Origin: CAWBRT01 sp963814745
GTDB lineage: Bacteria; Acidobacteriota; Terriglobia; Terriglobales; Acidobacteriaceae
Reading direction: 5' to 3'
Assembly: GCA_963814745.1 (NCBI GenBank)
Contig: CAWFEA010000001.1
Location: forward strand, 372,001-436,000
Length of the DNA stretch: 64,000 nt
Below, in pieces: positions 9,314-18,293 of this stretch. Each line of letters begins with the position of its first letter. The stretch's first letter is position 1. Made by a program: the position numbers and the translations under genes. The notes beneath the pieces are model-generated. The model ran no database searches, was not told where the DNA came from, and saw nothing but the letters and a program-made list of their open reading frames with translations.

Positions 9314-10543
9314 TCAATCTGATGGGTCATCAGTTTGCTGCCGGGCGGCTGCGGTGAAAGCCTGGGCAGCGCTTTCGCCGTCTTGAACCGCAGTCGGGAA
9401 GTTGATGGAGAAAACGGTTCCTCTGCCAAGCTTGCTGCGAACTCGAATCGTGCCCCCATGCTTATGCACGAGTTCTCTGGTCACCCAGAGTCCCAGGCCG
9501 GTTCCCACGGCTTCCTTGGTGGTGAAAAACGGTTCGAATATCTTGGTCAGGAGCTCGCGCGCAATCCCCGTTCCGGTATCCGCAATGGTGAGCCGAACCG
9601 AACGGCGGCCATTCGCGGAGAAAGATTTGACCCGAAGCAGTATCTTGCCGCGCCCCTCGGTCCCGTCTAAGCTGTTGGACACCAGGTTGCAAATAATTTG
9701 CCGAATTTCGCCATCGACCGCTTGGATCTTATCCACCTCGGCAAAGCGCTTCTCGACCTCAATTCCCCGCGTCTTCAGTCGCGGAGCAAAGAGATCTATC
9801 GCGCTGTCGACCGTGCTGCGAATATCCACCAGCGCAGGGGCCGTGTTTTCCCGGTAAAAGCCCAATGTTCTTCGCGCTATGTAGGCCACCCGACGAAGTT
9901 CCTGCACGGCGATGTCGAGGTACCCCTTGGTTACATCGGAGAGCGACTTATCCATCCATGCCAGGAAGACAGCGTTGTTGATTGCCTCCAACGGGTTGTT
10001 GATCTCGTGGGCCACGGTCGCCGCCATGCGCCCGGCCGAAGCCAGCTTCTCACTGCGGATCAGCGATTGCTCGGCTTGTTTGCGGTCGGTGACGTCGGTC
10101 TGCACTCCGTCCCAGACTGTCCGTCCATCAGGCAGCCGGCGCGGACGAGATAGGAGGTGCATCCAGCGAATCTGCCCATCGGGCAATTGCATCCGCAGCT
10201 CGCGCTCGAACACCGACAAGTCCCTCGCGGAAGCTCGCTCAGCCTCCAGCAAAGCTGGCAACTCCTCGGGGAGAAATTGCCGATGGAGCACCCCCGCGTC
10301 TTTCAGCACGTCCTCGGCCTTGACCCCGTTGAGCCGCTCCACCCCGGCGCTGAGGTAGAGAAACCGGGGAGTGCCATCCGCTTCATGCGTGTACTGATAG
10401 ACGATGCTGTTGGGCAGGTTATCGCCCATCAACCGCAGGCGCTCCTCGCTCGTTTGCAGTTCCTTCAGAATAGCTGAGACTTCCGCGGCATGAGCCTGGG
10501 CATCGGCCTCACGGCGTTGCAGTTCCGCATTGGAGCGCGCCAA
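9314..10543 (-). CDS. Histidine kinase, PAS-HisKA-HATPase part (3' piece of a frameshifted gene)
   Basis: Catalytic half of the kinase whose sensor half is at 10465-11763. A PAS domain (about residues 35-155) precedes a HisKA dimerisation helix with the phospho-acceptor His in ATVAHEINNPLEA, then HATPase N, G1 and G2 boxes (CNLVSNSLDG, DTGTGIARE, GTGLGLWVTREL). In this frame, sequence upstream of the annotated start continues as LLQQRTAERERAEALRRQTEEL, which joins smoothly to the sensor half if one base is restored near 10604-10614. The gene most likely encodes one protein of about 815 aa. Confidence 0.85.
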   Translation of the reverse strand: MARSNAELQRREADAQAHAAEVSAILKELQTSEERLRLMGDNLPNSIVYQYTHEADGTPRFLYLSAGVERLNGVKAEDVLKDAGVLHRQFLPEELPALLEAERASARDLSVFERELRMQLPDGQIRWMHLLSRPRRLPDGRTVWDGVQTDVTDRKQAEQSLIRSEKLASAGRMAATVAHEINNPLEAINNAVFLAWMDKSLSDVTKGYLDIAVQELRRVAYIARRTLGFYRENTAPALVDIRSTVDSAIDLFAPRLKTRGIEVEKRFAEVDKIQAVDGEIRQIICNLVSNSLDGTEGRGKILLRVKSFSANGRRSVRLTIADTGTGIARELLTKIFEPFFTTKEAVGTGLGLWVTRELVHKHGGTIRVRSKLGRGTVFSINFPTAVQDGESAAQAFTAAARQQTDDPSD

Positions 10544-11763
10544 TTCCTCAGTCTGCCGCCGTAGAGCTTCGGCACGCTCCCGCTCCGCCGTACGCTGCTG
10601 TAAGAGCCCGATGCCTTTACCAGAGATTGGCCGACCTCGTTCGTCTCAGCCAAGTCAAGCTGGCCGATGTCCACCGGTTCCCCGCTTCCCAAGGCCAATG
10701 CGGGAGCAATCAGCGCATTGATCGATCCGGCAATTCTCCCCGCCAGAAACAGCGCCAGTCCAATTCCGGTCATGGAGAGCACAACCATGCCGCAGAGGGC
10801 CCATCCCAGTGTCCGCCAGATTTCCCCGACAAATACCGCCCTGGGAATTCCGATAACAACCGTCCAGCCGGTTGCCTCAGATCGGCTGAAAACAGCAAGA
10901 ATAGGGGTGCCTTCCTTGTTCGGTATGTCTATGGCGCCTTCGCGGGTTACTGCCCGGAAATTCATGACATCCTGATTGCCCGGCATGCCGACAAACTTTT
11001 CGGGAAAACGATTTCTGGCCACGATGACAAAGTTGCGGTCATAGATGGTGGCCGTCCATTCCGGCGAAATTCCCTGCTGCGAAAAGATTGCCGCCAAGCG
11101 TTCGGCGGGTATGGTCAAAGCCAAGTCGTAAACTACCTGTGCGCCGCGAAACACCGGAACGTCGACGCTTAGTAAAGGCCGCCCGGTGACCGCCCCCTTG
11201 AAAAGATTGCTGATAACTGGCTTACCGGTCACATAGATACCGCGAACCGCCTCGGGAACATTGCGCTTTGGCAACGGCTTGCCAAACGGGACGAAGGAGT
11301 TCACGAACTGCTGCCCGGTACCGTCAGCAAGAATGATGTCGCCGCCTGGATAATCGCGCAGCACCAATTGCGCCTGGTGGTGGAAGGCGGCCAAGTCACC
11401 GGTGACGAGAGAAGGCGACGTGGCAAGCGCGGTTATGGTGGCTTGTATGTTGGCCAACTCACGGTCAACCACCAGCAACATGGCTCGCGCCCTCTCAAGT
11501 TCGCCGCTCTCCATGGCGCGCCGCTTGTGCTGATATGAGTAATAGACCAGGAAACCAGCGGTAAGGCAGACCGGCATAACGCAGGCCAGCACCAGGCAGG
11601 CAAGCCGGAACCGGATCGTCCGTTGCGGTTTTTGGCGCGGCGGTTGCGCGGAAGCCTTCGGGCGGCTGGAAGCGTCGTTTGCCAAGGCAAATCCGGAATT
11701 TGCACTCCTGTCTGAACTGGGTTCCGCGTTCGCGGAGGTCGGTCTCGGTTCAGACACTTTCAT
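10465..11763 (-). CDS. Histidine kinase, membrane dCache-HAMP sensor part (5' piece of a frameshifted gene)
   Basis: The ATG at 11763 is preceded by GGAGTAGAGTGAG. The N-terminus is Ala/Ser-rich and cytoplasmic, followed by a transmembrane helix (about 53-76), a periplasmic double-Cache ligand-sensing domain (about 85-320) and a second helix (about 325-350). HAMP sequence then runs to NEVGQSLVKASG, after which the frame degenerates into non-conserved sequence. A single missing base in the CCCG run near 10607 would restore fusion to the PAS-kinase half. Ligand unknown; Cache domains commonly bind small carboxylates or amino acids. It lies downstream of the sulfur/NADH cluster on the same strand, so it could belong to its regulation, but no adjacent response regulator is seen. 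Confidence 0.85.
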   Translation of the reverse strand: MKVSEPRPTSANAEPSSDRSANSGFALANDASSRPKASAQPPRQKPQRTIRFRLACLVLACVMPVCLTAGFLVYYSYQHKRRAMESGELERARAMLLVVDRELANIQATITALATSPSLVTGDLAAFHHQAQLVLRDYPGGDIILADGTGQQFVNSFVPFGKPLPKRNVPEAVRGIYVTGKPVISNLFKGAVTGRPLLSVDVPVFRGAQVVYDLALTIPAERLAAIFSQQGISPEWTATIYDRNFVIVARNRFPEKFVGMPGNQDVMNFRAVTREGAIDIPNKEGTPILAVFSRSEATGWTVVIGIPRAVFVGEIWRTLGWALCGMVVLSMTGIGLALFLAGRIAGSINALIAPALALGSGEPVDIGQLDLAETNEVGQSLVKASGSYSSVRRSGSVPKLYGGRLRNWRAPMRNCNAVRPMPRLMPRKSQLF

Positions 11764-11978
11764 CTCACTCTACTCCTGCTGCAAACGGCGTCGCCACCGA
11801 GTTGTGTCTCGCACAATCCCACGGTCTACAGAACAGATTCGACCCTGGAATATCTTAGCAGTGGTAGTCACGAATGAGTATGACGCCGGTCACAATTCGG
11901 GAGAGCAATCCAAGGATGGCCACTGCAAACAGAGAGAAATTGTCTTTCATCGCGGCAAGTTAGGAGCCGGCAGTGCCC

Positions 11979-12773
11979 TCAAAAACCCTTCCCCGCCTGC
12001 GGGATTTCCGAGGCCATGGCGACCGCGTAATGCTGCCTGCCGCAAGCCGGGCACAAGCTGAGCGTCTCCGCTTGCGGGCTCTCTGGAAGACGACGTGACA
12101 CTTTATCAAGATGACGCTCGGCGGCGAAGGAAATTCCGCACGAGCTGCACCGAACCAGGGCAAGCTTGGCAAACGCGCGGCCGCGCAAGAGAATCGAGCG
12201 CTCACCATTGTTGTCCTCGATCCGTATCGCGCCCGTGGGACAGACGGCCGCGCAGGTGCCGCAGCCGATGCACAACTGCGAAAGATGGCCGAATTCCGTG
12301 CTGACCTCGCGCTTCTGCCCCCTGCCGGCAAAACTGATGGCGGCAGCGCCGATCTGGTCGGTACAGGCGCGGACACACAGGCCGCAGCGAACGCACAGAT
12401 CATCGCCGTCCAACCCGGCGCCAAACCGGCTGTCTTCAATGCCGTATTGCGTTGCCAAGGCGCGCAACGGCTGCGAGTTGGGCGAACGTGCGAGGAGAAG
12501 CTCCAGCACTATCTTACGCGCCCTCTGCACGGCGGTTGAGTTGGTCGCCACCGAAAGCCCGTCCGCGACCTGGAGCGTGCAAGCGGTGACCAGGGAGCGG
12601 CGCAGCATCGGGCTTTCGGCTTCTACCACGCACAACCTGCACGCACCGTATGGGCCGAGCGATTCATGATGGCAGAGCGTGGGGATATCGACTCCCGCCA
12701 GCCTCGCGAGCTGAAGCACGGTCATGGTTTCGGGAGCTTCCTTTGCCGTGCCGTCCAGTGTAATCGTTGCCAT
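11979..12773 (-). CDS. NuoG/HoxU-like iron-sulfur subunit
   Basis: 264 aa; the ATG is 2 bases after the nuoF stop. Residues about 1-85 form a plant-type [2Fe-2S] ferredoxin fold (CHHESLGPYGACRLC and a later TACTL Cys). The region where NuoG carries the His-Cys3 [4Fe-4S] ligands has none. Two [4Fe-4S] motifs follow: CVRCGLCVRAC and CIGCGTCAAVCP. The C-terminus adds a CSSC...CPAC pair resembling a zinc ribbon or rubredoxin knuckle, not part of standard HoxU. The molybdopterin domain of NuoG is absent. It should act as electron wire between the NuoEF diaphorase and the molybdoenzyme, in the cytoplasm. Last gene of the cluster. Confidence 0.85.
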   Translation of the reverse strand: MATITLDGTAKEAPETMTVLQLARLAGVDIPTLCHHESLGPYGACRLCVVEAESPMLRRSLVTACTLQVADGLSVATNSTAVQRARKIVLELLLARSPNSQPLRALATQYGIEDSRFGAGLDGDDLCVRCGLCVRACTDQIGAAAISFAGRGQKREVSTEFGHLSQLCIGCGTCAAVCPTGAIRIEDNNGERSILLRGRAFAKLALVRCSSCGISFAAERHLDKVSRRLPESPQAETLSLCPACGRQHYAVAMASEIPQAGKGF

Positions 12774-12775
12774 CT

Positions 12776-14527
12776 CTAAGCTTTCCGCACTGCCCCGAAC
12801 TTGCAAACATCGAAGCAGAGTCCGCACTTGATGCAGCCCGCCGGTGCGATACTGTGCACTTTCTTCTTCTCTCCGCTGATAATGCCTTGCGGGCAGTTGC
12901 TGGCGCAAACCATGCAGCCGGTGCATTTCTCGGGATCGATTGAAAACGTGATCAGCGCCTTGCAGACCCCGGCCGGACATTTCCTGTCGTAGATGTGAGC
13001 TTCGTACTCCTGCCGGAAAAAACGTAACGTGGATAGGACTGGGTTGGGTACCGTCTTGCCCAGGCCGCAGAGCGATAATTGCTGCAGCACCTGGCTGAGC
13101 TCTTCGAGCACGACGAGATGATCGGGGGTGCCTTTGCCGTCGGTAATCTCTTCCAGAATCCTCACCATCTCTCGCGTGCCCTCGCGGCAAGGCGTGCATT
13201 TCCCGCAGGATTCGCTCATGCAGAAAGAGACGAAGTACTTGGCAATGTCGACCATGCAGGTATCTTCGTCCATCACCACCATGCCGCCTGAGCCCATGAT
13301 GGACCCCAAGCGCGTGAGATTCTCGTAATCCACCGGCACGTCGATGTGCTCCGCTGGGATGCAGCCGCCCGACGGACCGCCGGTCTGGACGGCCTTGAAT
13401 CTCTTGTCGTTGGGGATGCCGCCGCCGATGTCGTAAATAATTTCTTTCAGCGGCATGCCCATCGGAACCTCAACCAGACCCGTGTTCCTGATCTTCCCCA
13501 CCAGCGAAAAAATCTTGGTTCCCTTCGACCGCTCCGATCCGATGGCGGCGAACCACGGTGCGCCGCGGTTGATGATCTTCGGCACCGTGGCCCAGGTTTC
13601 CACGTTGTTGATATTGGTCGGCATTCCCCAGAGGCCCTTCTGTGCGGGGAAGGGAGGCTTGGGTCTGGGTTCGCCAATCTGATCCTCGAGCGATGCGATG
13701 AGCGCCGTCTCCTCACCGCACACGAAGGCGCCGGCGCCGGGCTTTACCTCGATGTCGAACTGCATGCCCCGGCCCATGATGTTGGTTCCAAGAAAACCGC
13801 GCTGCCGGGCCTGGTCAAGGGCAAGTTTGAGCCGCTGGATCGCCAGTGGATATTCCGCGCGGATATAGACGTACCCCTCGGCGGCGCCCATGGCGTGAGC
13901 GCCGATGATCATGCCTTCGATCACGGCGTGCGGATCGCCCTCGATGACCGCGCGATCCATGAACGCTCCCGGGTCGCCTTCGTCGGCATTGCAGATGAGG
14001 ACTTTTCGCTCGCCGTGCGCCCGGCGACATAGGTCCCACTTCACCCCGGTGGGAAAACCGGCGCCTCCGCGGCCCCTCAAACCGGAGTTTTGAATCTCCC
14101 TGACCACCTCTTCGGGCGTCATCTCCGCCAGCGCGCGGCTGGCGGCCGTGTAGCCGCCGATTCCGCAGTAAGCATCAATGTCTTCGGGATCAATCGTGCC
14201 GCAGGCGCCAAGCACGATCTTATTTTGCGGGGCATGAAACTTCTCGTACTCGGGCCCGGCTCGCCATGCCTTCACGGGAACCCCGCCGATGATGTGCTCA
14301 TCCACAATCCGAGCCACCATCTCGGGCTTGACAAACTGGTAAGGCACAGTCGAACCGTCGATCGTCACCTCGGCAATGACATCTTTGGCGCAGAGGCCCA
14401 TGCAGCCGACCTGGTCCACGGTGCACATCTTGGTCATAGTGGCCCGCAGTCCGCTTGCGGTGATGACCTCCTGAAAAGCCTTCAGCACCTCGGTCGCGCC
14501 CGCCGCCACCCCCCCAGCCCCATGCAT
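12776..14527 (-). CDS. NADH dehydrogenase NuoF/HydB-like flavoprotein
   Basis: 583-aa diaphorase subunit. Domains in order: a thioredoxin-like [2Fe-2S] domain (about 1-95, CTVDQVGCMGLC), the FMN/NAD(P)H fold with GLRGRGGAGFPTG and ICNADEGDPGAFMDR, an SLBB domain, the N3-type SCGKCTPCREGTREM [4Fe-4S] site, and a C-terminal 2[4Fe-4S] ferredoxin domain (CTGCMVCASNCP and CIKCGLCFDVC). That last domain is typical of HydB of HydABC-type enzymes and absent from complex I NuoF. The annotated ATG lies inside nuoE; the first strand of the thioredoxin domain (VRVCMG) is encoded in the nuoE frame, so a one-base error in the 7-C run (14509-14515, plus strand) probably separates the two. Confidence 0.9.
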   Translation of the reverse strand: MHGAGGVAAGATEVLKAFQEVITASGLRATMTKMCTVDQVGCMGLCAKDVIAEVTIDGSTVPYQFVKPEMVARIVDEHIIGGVPVKAWRAGPEYEKFHAPQNKIVLGACGTIDPEDIDAYCGIGGYTAASRALAEMTPEEVVREIQNSGLRGRGGAGFPTGVKWDLCRRAHGERKVLICNADEGDPGAFMDRAVIEGDPHAVIEGMIIGAHAMGAAEGYVYIRAEYPLAIQRLKLALDQARQRGFLGTNIMGRGMQFDIEVKPGAGAFVCGEETALIASLEDQIGEPRPKPPFPAQKGLWGMPTNINNVETWATVPKIINRGAPWFAAIGSERSKGTKIFSLVGKIRNTGLVEVPMGMPLKEIIYDIGGGIPNDKRFKAVQTGGPSGGCIPAEHIDVPVDYENLTRLGSIMGSGGMVVMDEDTCMVDIAKYFVSFCMSESCGKCTPCREGTREMVRILEEITDGKGTPDHLVVLEELSQVLQQLSLCGLGKTVPNPVLSTLRFFRQEYEAHIYDRKCPAGVCKALITFSIDPEKCTGCMVCASNCPQGIISGEKKKVHSIAPAGCIKCGLCFDVCKFGAVRKA

Positions 14528-15102
14528 ACTCTCACCAGGACGGAGCGCTCCCGCAAATTTGCGATTGCCGGAATCGTTGCGGCTCGGGCGGCTGCCCCAG
14601 ACTTCGCTTTCACCGGCTTCGGCGCCGGTTTGAGCTTTTCGTCTCGGTATTTCTTAAGGATTTCCGGGACCTTTTTCGCGGTCACATGGGCGTAGGCCTG
14701 GTCGTCGACGACGACGGCGGGAGCGAAGCTGCAAGCGCCGATGCAGCGCACTTCGTTGAGGGTGTAAACCCCGTCCGCAGTGGTCTCTCCGGGTTGCACC
14801 CCGAGCCGGCGCTGGAAATCCTCGAGGATCCGCTGCCCGCCTTTGACGTGACAGGCAGTTCCCAGGCAGACATGGATCTGGTGCCGGCCTTTCGGCTTCA
14901 GACTGAAAAAATGGTAAAAACTGGCAATGCTGTACAGCCGGGTAATGGGGATTCCGGTTTTCTGGGAGAGGTAACGCAGCTCCTCCTCCGGCAGATAATT
15001 GCAGTGGGCCTGCACCTCCTGCAAAATCGCAATCAAGCTGCCCATGGCCCGCGGATGCCGCGCCAGAACCTCGTCGATGAACTCCGACTCCACTCGTCGC
15101 AT
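14482..15102 (-). CDS. NuoE-like [2Fe-2S] subunit
   Basis: The ATG at 15102 is 2 bases after the ferredoxin gene's stop, with GGAAG upstream. The thioredoxin-like NuoE domain covers about residues 1-155: an N-terminal helical part (EFIDEVLARHP), then the four ligands in CLGTAC and CIGAC with the typical SFAPAVVVDD after. NuoE passes electrons from or to the NuoF FMN. A Lys/Pro/Ala-rich tail (about 160-190) continues without a stop into VLVRVCMG, which is the beginning of the NuoF thioredoxin domain, and then falls out of frame at the G run. If the frame is corrected, NuoE and NuoF would be one fused protein. Confidence 0.88.
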   Translation of the reverse strand: MRRVESEFIDEVLARHPRAMGSLIAILQEVQAHCNYLPEEELRYLSQKTGIPITRLYSIASFYHFFSLKPKGRHQIHVCLGTACHVKGGQRILEDFQRRLGVQPGETTADGVYTLNEVRCIGACSFAPAVVVDDQAYAHVTAKKVPEILKKYRDEKLKPAPKPVKAKSGAAARAATIPAIANLRERSVLVRVCMGLGGWRRARPRC

Positions 15103-15104
15103 CT

Positions 15105-15626
15105 TTAGCTTCCGGAGGCGGCAAATTCGCCCGCGGCGACCAGCGCGGCGTGCTTCCGGCGGCGATCGTCGGGCGCTGGCGAGGCTTCCACCAGACTCAG
15201 GCACTGGGTTACGCACTTGGTGACGCAGGCCGGCTGCAATCCCTTGTCGAGGCGGTCCTTGCAGTAGTCGCATTTGACCGGCTTGCGCAGAACCGGGTCC
15301 CACTGCGGAGCACCCCAGGGGCAGGCAAGGATGCAACTCTTGCAGCCCACGCAGAGGCTGTGCTGAATAAAGACGATGCCATCGGAATCGCGCCGTTGCA
15401 TTGCACCCGTGGGGCAAACCTTGGCGCACCACGGCTCTTCGCAGTGAAAGCACGGCATGTCCACGAAGCGCACGCGGGGACGATCGTTCACCGTAACCGG
15501 TCCTACGGTGATGATCTTGGTCGGCGCCGGACCGGCGTTCAAACCTTTATTGGTCTTGCAATGAACTTCGCATGCCTGGCATCCGATACACTCGTCGGGA
15601 TTGTGCAGCAGCGTGTATTTGCTCAT
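15105..15626 (-). CDS. Four-cluster ferredoxin subunit (PsrB/PhsB/SoeB-like)
   Basis: 173 aa with 16 cysteines in four CxxC-type groups (CIGCQACEVHC, CFHCEEPWCAKVC, CVGCKSCILAC, CDYCKD...CVTKC), the layout of DmsB, PsrB and PhsB electron-transfer subunits. The ATG at 15626 overlaps the molybdoenzyme stop (TGATG); a GTG one codon earlier is the alternative. No signal peptide and no membrane segment. It would carry electrons from the molybdenum subunit to a partner. The usual NrfD-like membrane subunit is missing from the locus, so the partner is probably the NuoEF/HoxU module immediately downstream. Confidence 0.9.
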   Translation of the reverse strand: MSKYTLLHNPDECIGCQACEVHCKTNKGLNAGPAPTKIITVGPVTVNDRPRVRFVDMPCFHCEEPWCAKVCPTGAMQRRDSDGIVFIQHSLCVGCKSCILACPWGAPQWDPVLRKPVKCDYCKDRLDKGLQPACVTKCVTQCLSLVEASPAPDDRRRKHAALVAAGEFAASGS

Positions 15627-17809
15627 CACCGGCCTCCTGCGACGGTTGGCAGTGCCGGCGTTGAAGTTCCGGCGACGCCTGCCGGCCGCACGCGCACCAC
15701 GGCTTCGGTCATCGCGCTACAGCCTCCCGCGGGATCGAAGACGTTCAGGATGCCGACCTGCAGGCGCTGGTCGGCAATTCCCTTGCCGCTTGCCCGTTTC
15801 TGCTTGGGGACGCTGCGGCCGAAACCATGCAGCAGGAATACCGCATCAGGATGAATCATGGGGGTCACCTGCACCACCGTGCGCATGCTCACCCCGCCGT
15901 TGCTGACCTCGACCTTGTCTCCGTTGGCGATCTTCAATTGAGCCGCGCGCTCGGGATGCATCCAAAGCGGATTCTCGGAACGCAGCTCATTGAGCAAAGG
16001 ATTGTTCATAGTCTGAGCGTGGGTGTGAACCGCGACCCGCCCGAACAGCAGGCGAAATTCATCCTCGGCCAGCGCGGTTGGCGATTGGTATGGCGCCAGA
16101 CTTTCAATGCCGGCTTTGGCCAGGCGTTGGCTGGCGATCTCAATCTTGCCGGATGGCGTCTTAAACTTCAGGCCATCGTCGCGATCGAAGAATACCGGCT
16201 TTTCCGCCAGCGCCATCACGCCCCGTGAGCGGAGTTTATCCATGCCGACGCCGGTGCCCTGCAACTGGTAGGCCCAGAGATCCTCGATGGTCTCGAAATC
16301 GAAATACTCGCCCACCCCGAGACGACGAGCCAGTTCGCGGAATATCCACCAGGCCGGACGGGAATCAAAGCGCGGGGCCACTGCCTGATCGCGCATCAGA
16401 AACGACGGCCGCGCCCCCGGCGCCGAGGCCAGAATGTTGGCGCGCTCAAGGTAGGTGGTTTCCGGAAGGATGACGTCGCTGTACCACGATGTTTCGGAGT
16501 AGTTGACGTCGATGGCGACCAGCAGATCGAGCTTGTCCAGGGCGCGCTTGACTGCCTCCGTATCGGGCACGCTGCTCAGCGGATCATGCCGATAAACAAT
16601 GTAAGCGCCAATCTTATATGGATCGCCGCTCGCCATGGCGGCCAACATGCGGTTTACCAGTCCGGCACCGGGGTCGATATGCGGATAAAGCCATCCCGCG
16701 CCGTCCGCGCGTTTTTCCGCGACCTTGGGAATGCGGGCGGAAAGTTTCTTCAACCCCTGGCGGCCGATGTCCTCAGGCTCCTTCGCCAGGATCAGACCGC
16801 CTGGTGTCTCGATTGCGCCCATCAGCACATTCAATAAGTAAGCGGTGCGGCTCACGTAGAAAGACTGGCGATGACGCGCCGTCATCCAGCCGGCGTGGAA
16901 GATGACTCGCGGCGCATCGGCCGCCAGTTCGCGCACCAACGCCCGCACCTCCCCGGCGGCAATCCCGGTGTGCGGCTCCTGCCATTCGGGGGTGCACTCG
17001 CGAACCGCGTCGGCGAGGTAATCCATGCCGCTGACCCAGCGCGCGACAAACTTCTTGTCGTAGAGCTGATCGGCCAGCACCTGATGGATGATCGCCAGGT
17101 TCAAGGCGTAATCCGTATTCGGCCGGATCTGCCAAAAGCGCGTCGCCTTGCAAGCCGTGAACGTTACCCGAGGATCGACATAGGTGCACTTGGCGCCTTT
17201 TGCCACCGCACCCATGAAATCCTTTACCTCTTTGACCTGCAGGGATTCGATGATGTTGCGGCCGTAGAGCACGACATGACGGGTGTTCTTCAGGTCGTAG
17301 CTGAAGCCGGCGCGTCCGCGGCCAAAAAGGCTCAAAGCCGCATGATGGGCATTGCTGGCGCACGAAGAATCGTGGTTGACGTAGTTGGGCGACCCGACGG
17401 CCTGCACAAAGCTTTTGGTCAGGTCGGCGAAGTGGCCGCCGCGATCGGATAATGCCACGGCTTTGGCGCCATGCGCGGCGATGATGCGTTCGAGGGCCGC
17501 CGCCACGTAATCCAGCGCATCGTCCCACGAAGCGCGCCGCCACTCGCCGCTGCCGCGGGGACCGCTGCGAATCATGGGGTATTGAGGGCGCTCGTCGTCG
17601 GACTGCAAGCTTTCCCCCGCCGCCCCCCGGGCGCACAAACTGCTGCCCATTGCCTTGTCATTGGGATTGCCCTGCAGCCAAACCACCCGGCCGTCTTCCA
17701 CATCAACCTGAATCGGACAGTGAGTGGCGCACATGCCGCAAAGGCTGAAAACCGTGCGACGCCCCAGAGCGCTCGCACCGGACACAACAGGGGCAGGGAT
17801 CGAAGTCAT
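15626..17809 (-). CDS. Molybdopterin oxidoreductase, PsrA/PhsA/SoeA-like catalytic subunit
   Basis: 727 aa, ATG at 17809 with GAGGAG 8 bases upstream. The N-terminal [4Fe-4S] motif CGMCATHCP...LCARG (about residues 20-60) leads into the bis-MGD domains; the segment YVNHDSSCASNAHHA supplies a candidate Cys molybdenum ligand as in polysulfide/thiosulfate reductases. A C-terminal MGD-dinucleotide domain (MHPERAAQLKIANGDKVEV) is complete. There is no twin-arginine leader, so the enzyme is predicted cytoplasmic, unlike PhsA or PsrA but like sulfite dehydrogenase SoeA. Substrate is inferred only: sulfite, thiosulfate or polysulfide is favoured by family and by the TauE genes upstream; formate is less likely. 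It heads the five-gene redox part of the cluster. Confidence 0.85.
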   Translation of the reverse strand: MTSIPAPVVSGASALGRRTVFSLCGMCATHCPIQVDVEDGRVVWLQGNPNDKAMGSSLCARGAAGESLQSDDERPQYPMIRSGPRGSGEWRRASWDDALDYVAAALERIIAAHGAKAVALSDRGGHFADLTKSFVQAVGSPNYVNHDSSCASNAHHAALSLFGRGRAGFSYDLKNTRHVVLYGRNIIESLQVKEVKDFMGAVAKGAKCTYVDPRVTFTACKATRFWQIRPNTDYALNLAIIHQVLADQLYDKKFVARWVSGMDYLADAVRECTPEWQEPHTGIAAGEVRALVRELAADAPRVIFHAGWMTARHRQSFYVSRTAYLLNVLMGAIETPGGLILAKEPEDIGRQGLKKLSARIPKVAEKRADGAGWLYPHIDPGAGLVNRMLAAMASGDPYKIGAYIVYRHDPLSSVPDTEAVKRALDKLDLLVAIDVNYSETSWYSDVILPETTYLERANILASAPGARPSFLMRDQAVAPRFDSRPAWWIFRELARRLGVGEYFDFETIEDLWAYQLQGTGVGMDKLRSRGVMALAEKPVFFDRDDGLKFKTPSGKIEIASQRLAKAGIESLAPYQSPTALAEDEFRLLFGRVAVHTHAQTMNNPLLNELRSENPLWMHPERAAQLKIANGDKVEVSNGGVSMRTVVQVTPMIHPDAVFLLHGFGRSVPKQKRASGKGIADQRLQVGILNVFDPAGGCSAMTEAVVRVRPAGVAGTSTPALPTVAGGR

Positions 17810-17865
17810 TGGCAGCTCTCCTCGTTCATACAACCCGCTTGCAAACCGGTTCGGCTGGACCGGGT

Positions 17866-18255
17866 CTAGTAAACTCCGAGCAGGTTCAAGGCGAGCAGAG
17901 CCAGCCCTACAACCGCGATGCGCTTCACCCACAGCGGGCTCACACGCTTGGCGATTTGCGGTGCAATAAGGCCGCCCAGAATTGCCGCCGGAAACATGAC
18001 CAGGAATAGAATCAGGTCGAAATTCCCAAACAGGATATGCCGGGAAGACCCCATCAACGTATTGAAGAAGATGGCCAACAGCGAGCTTCCCACCACCAGG
18101 TACATGGGAAGACCCAGTCCGACGGTGAGCAGCGGAACCATAAACGGTCCACCGCCGAAGCCGAACATGGACGACACAATGGCGATCAGGAACGCGCCGA
18201 TGCAGCCTAAAATGATATTTATCTTGAACTGTTGACCCCAGAACTCAATCGTCAC
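17866..18255 (-). CDS. TauE/SafE-type permease, C-terminal half
   Basis: 129 aa with four hydrophobic helices and the repeat signature SSMFGFGGGPFMVPLL followed by GLPMYLVVGSSLLAIF, i.e. one of the two TauE/SafE repeats. The start is GTG at 18255 with AGGAGG about 10 bases upstream, so it looks like a genuine independent start. The other repeat is encoded just upstream (18294-18848), 38 bases away. The two halves could assemble as a heterodimer equal to a full TauE/SafE exporter. The family exports sulfite, sulfoacetate or other organosulfonates; next to a sulfur-type molybdoenzyme this suggests sulfite or a related anion. Confidence 0.85.
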   Translation of the reverse strand: MTIEFWGQQFKINIILGCIGAFLIAIVSSMFGFGGGPFMVPLLTVGLGLPMYLVVGSSLLAIFFNTLMGSSRHILFGNFDLILFLVMFPAAILGGLIAPQIAKRVSPLWVKRIAVVGLALLALNLLGVY

Positions 18256-18293
18256 CGCCTGCTCCTCCTGCTTCCCGCAATCGCGAACACCAG

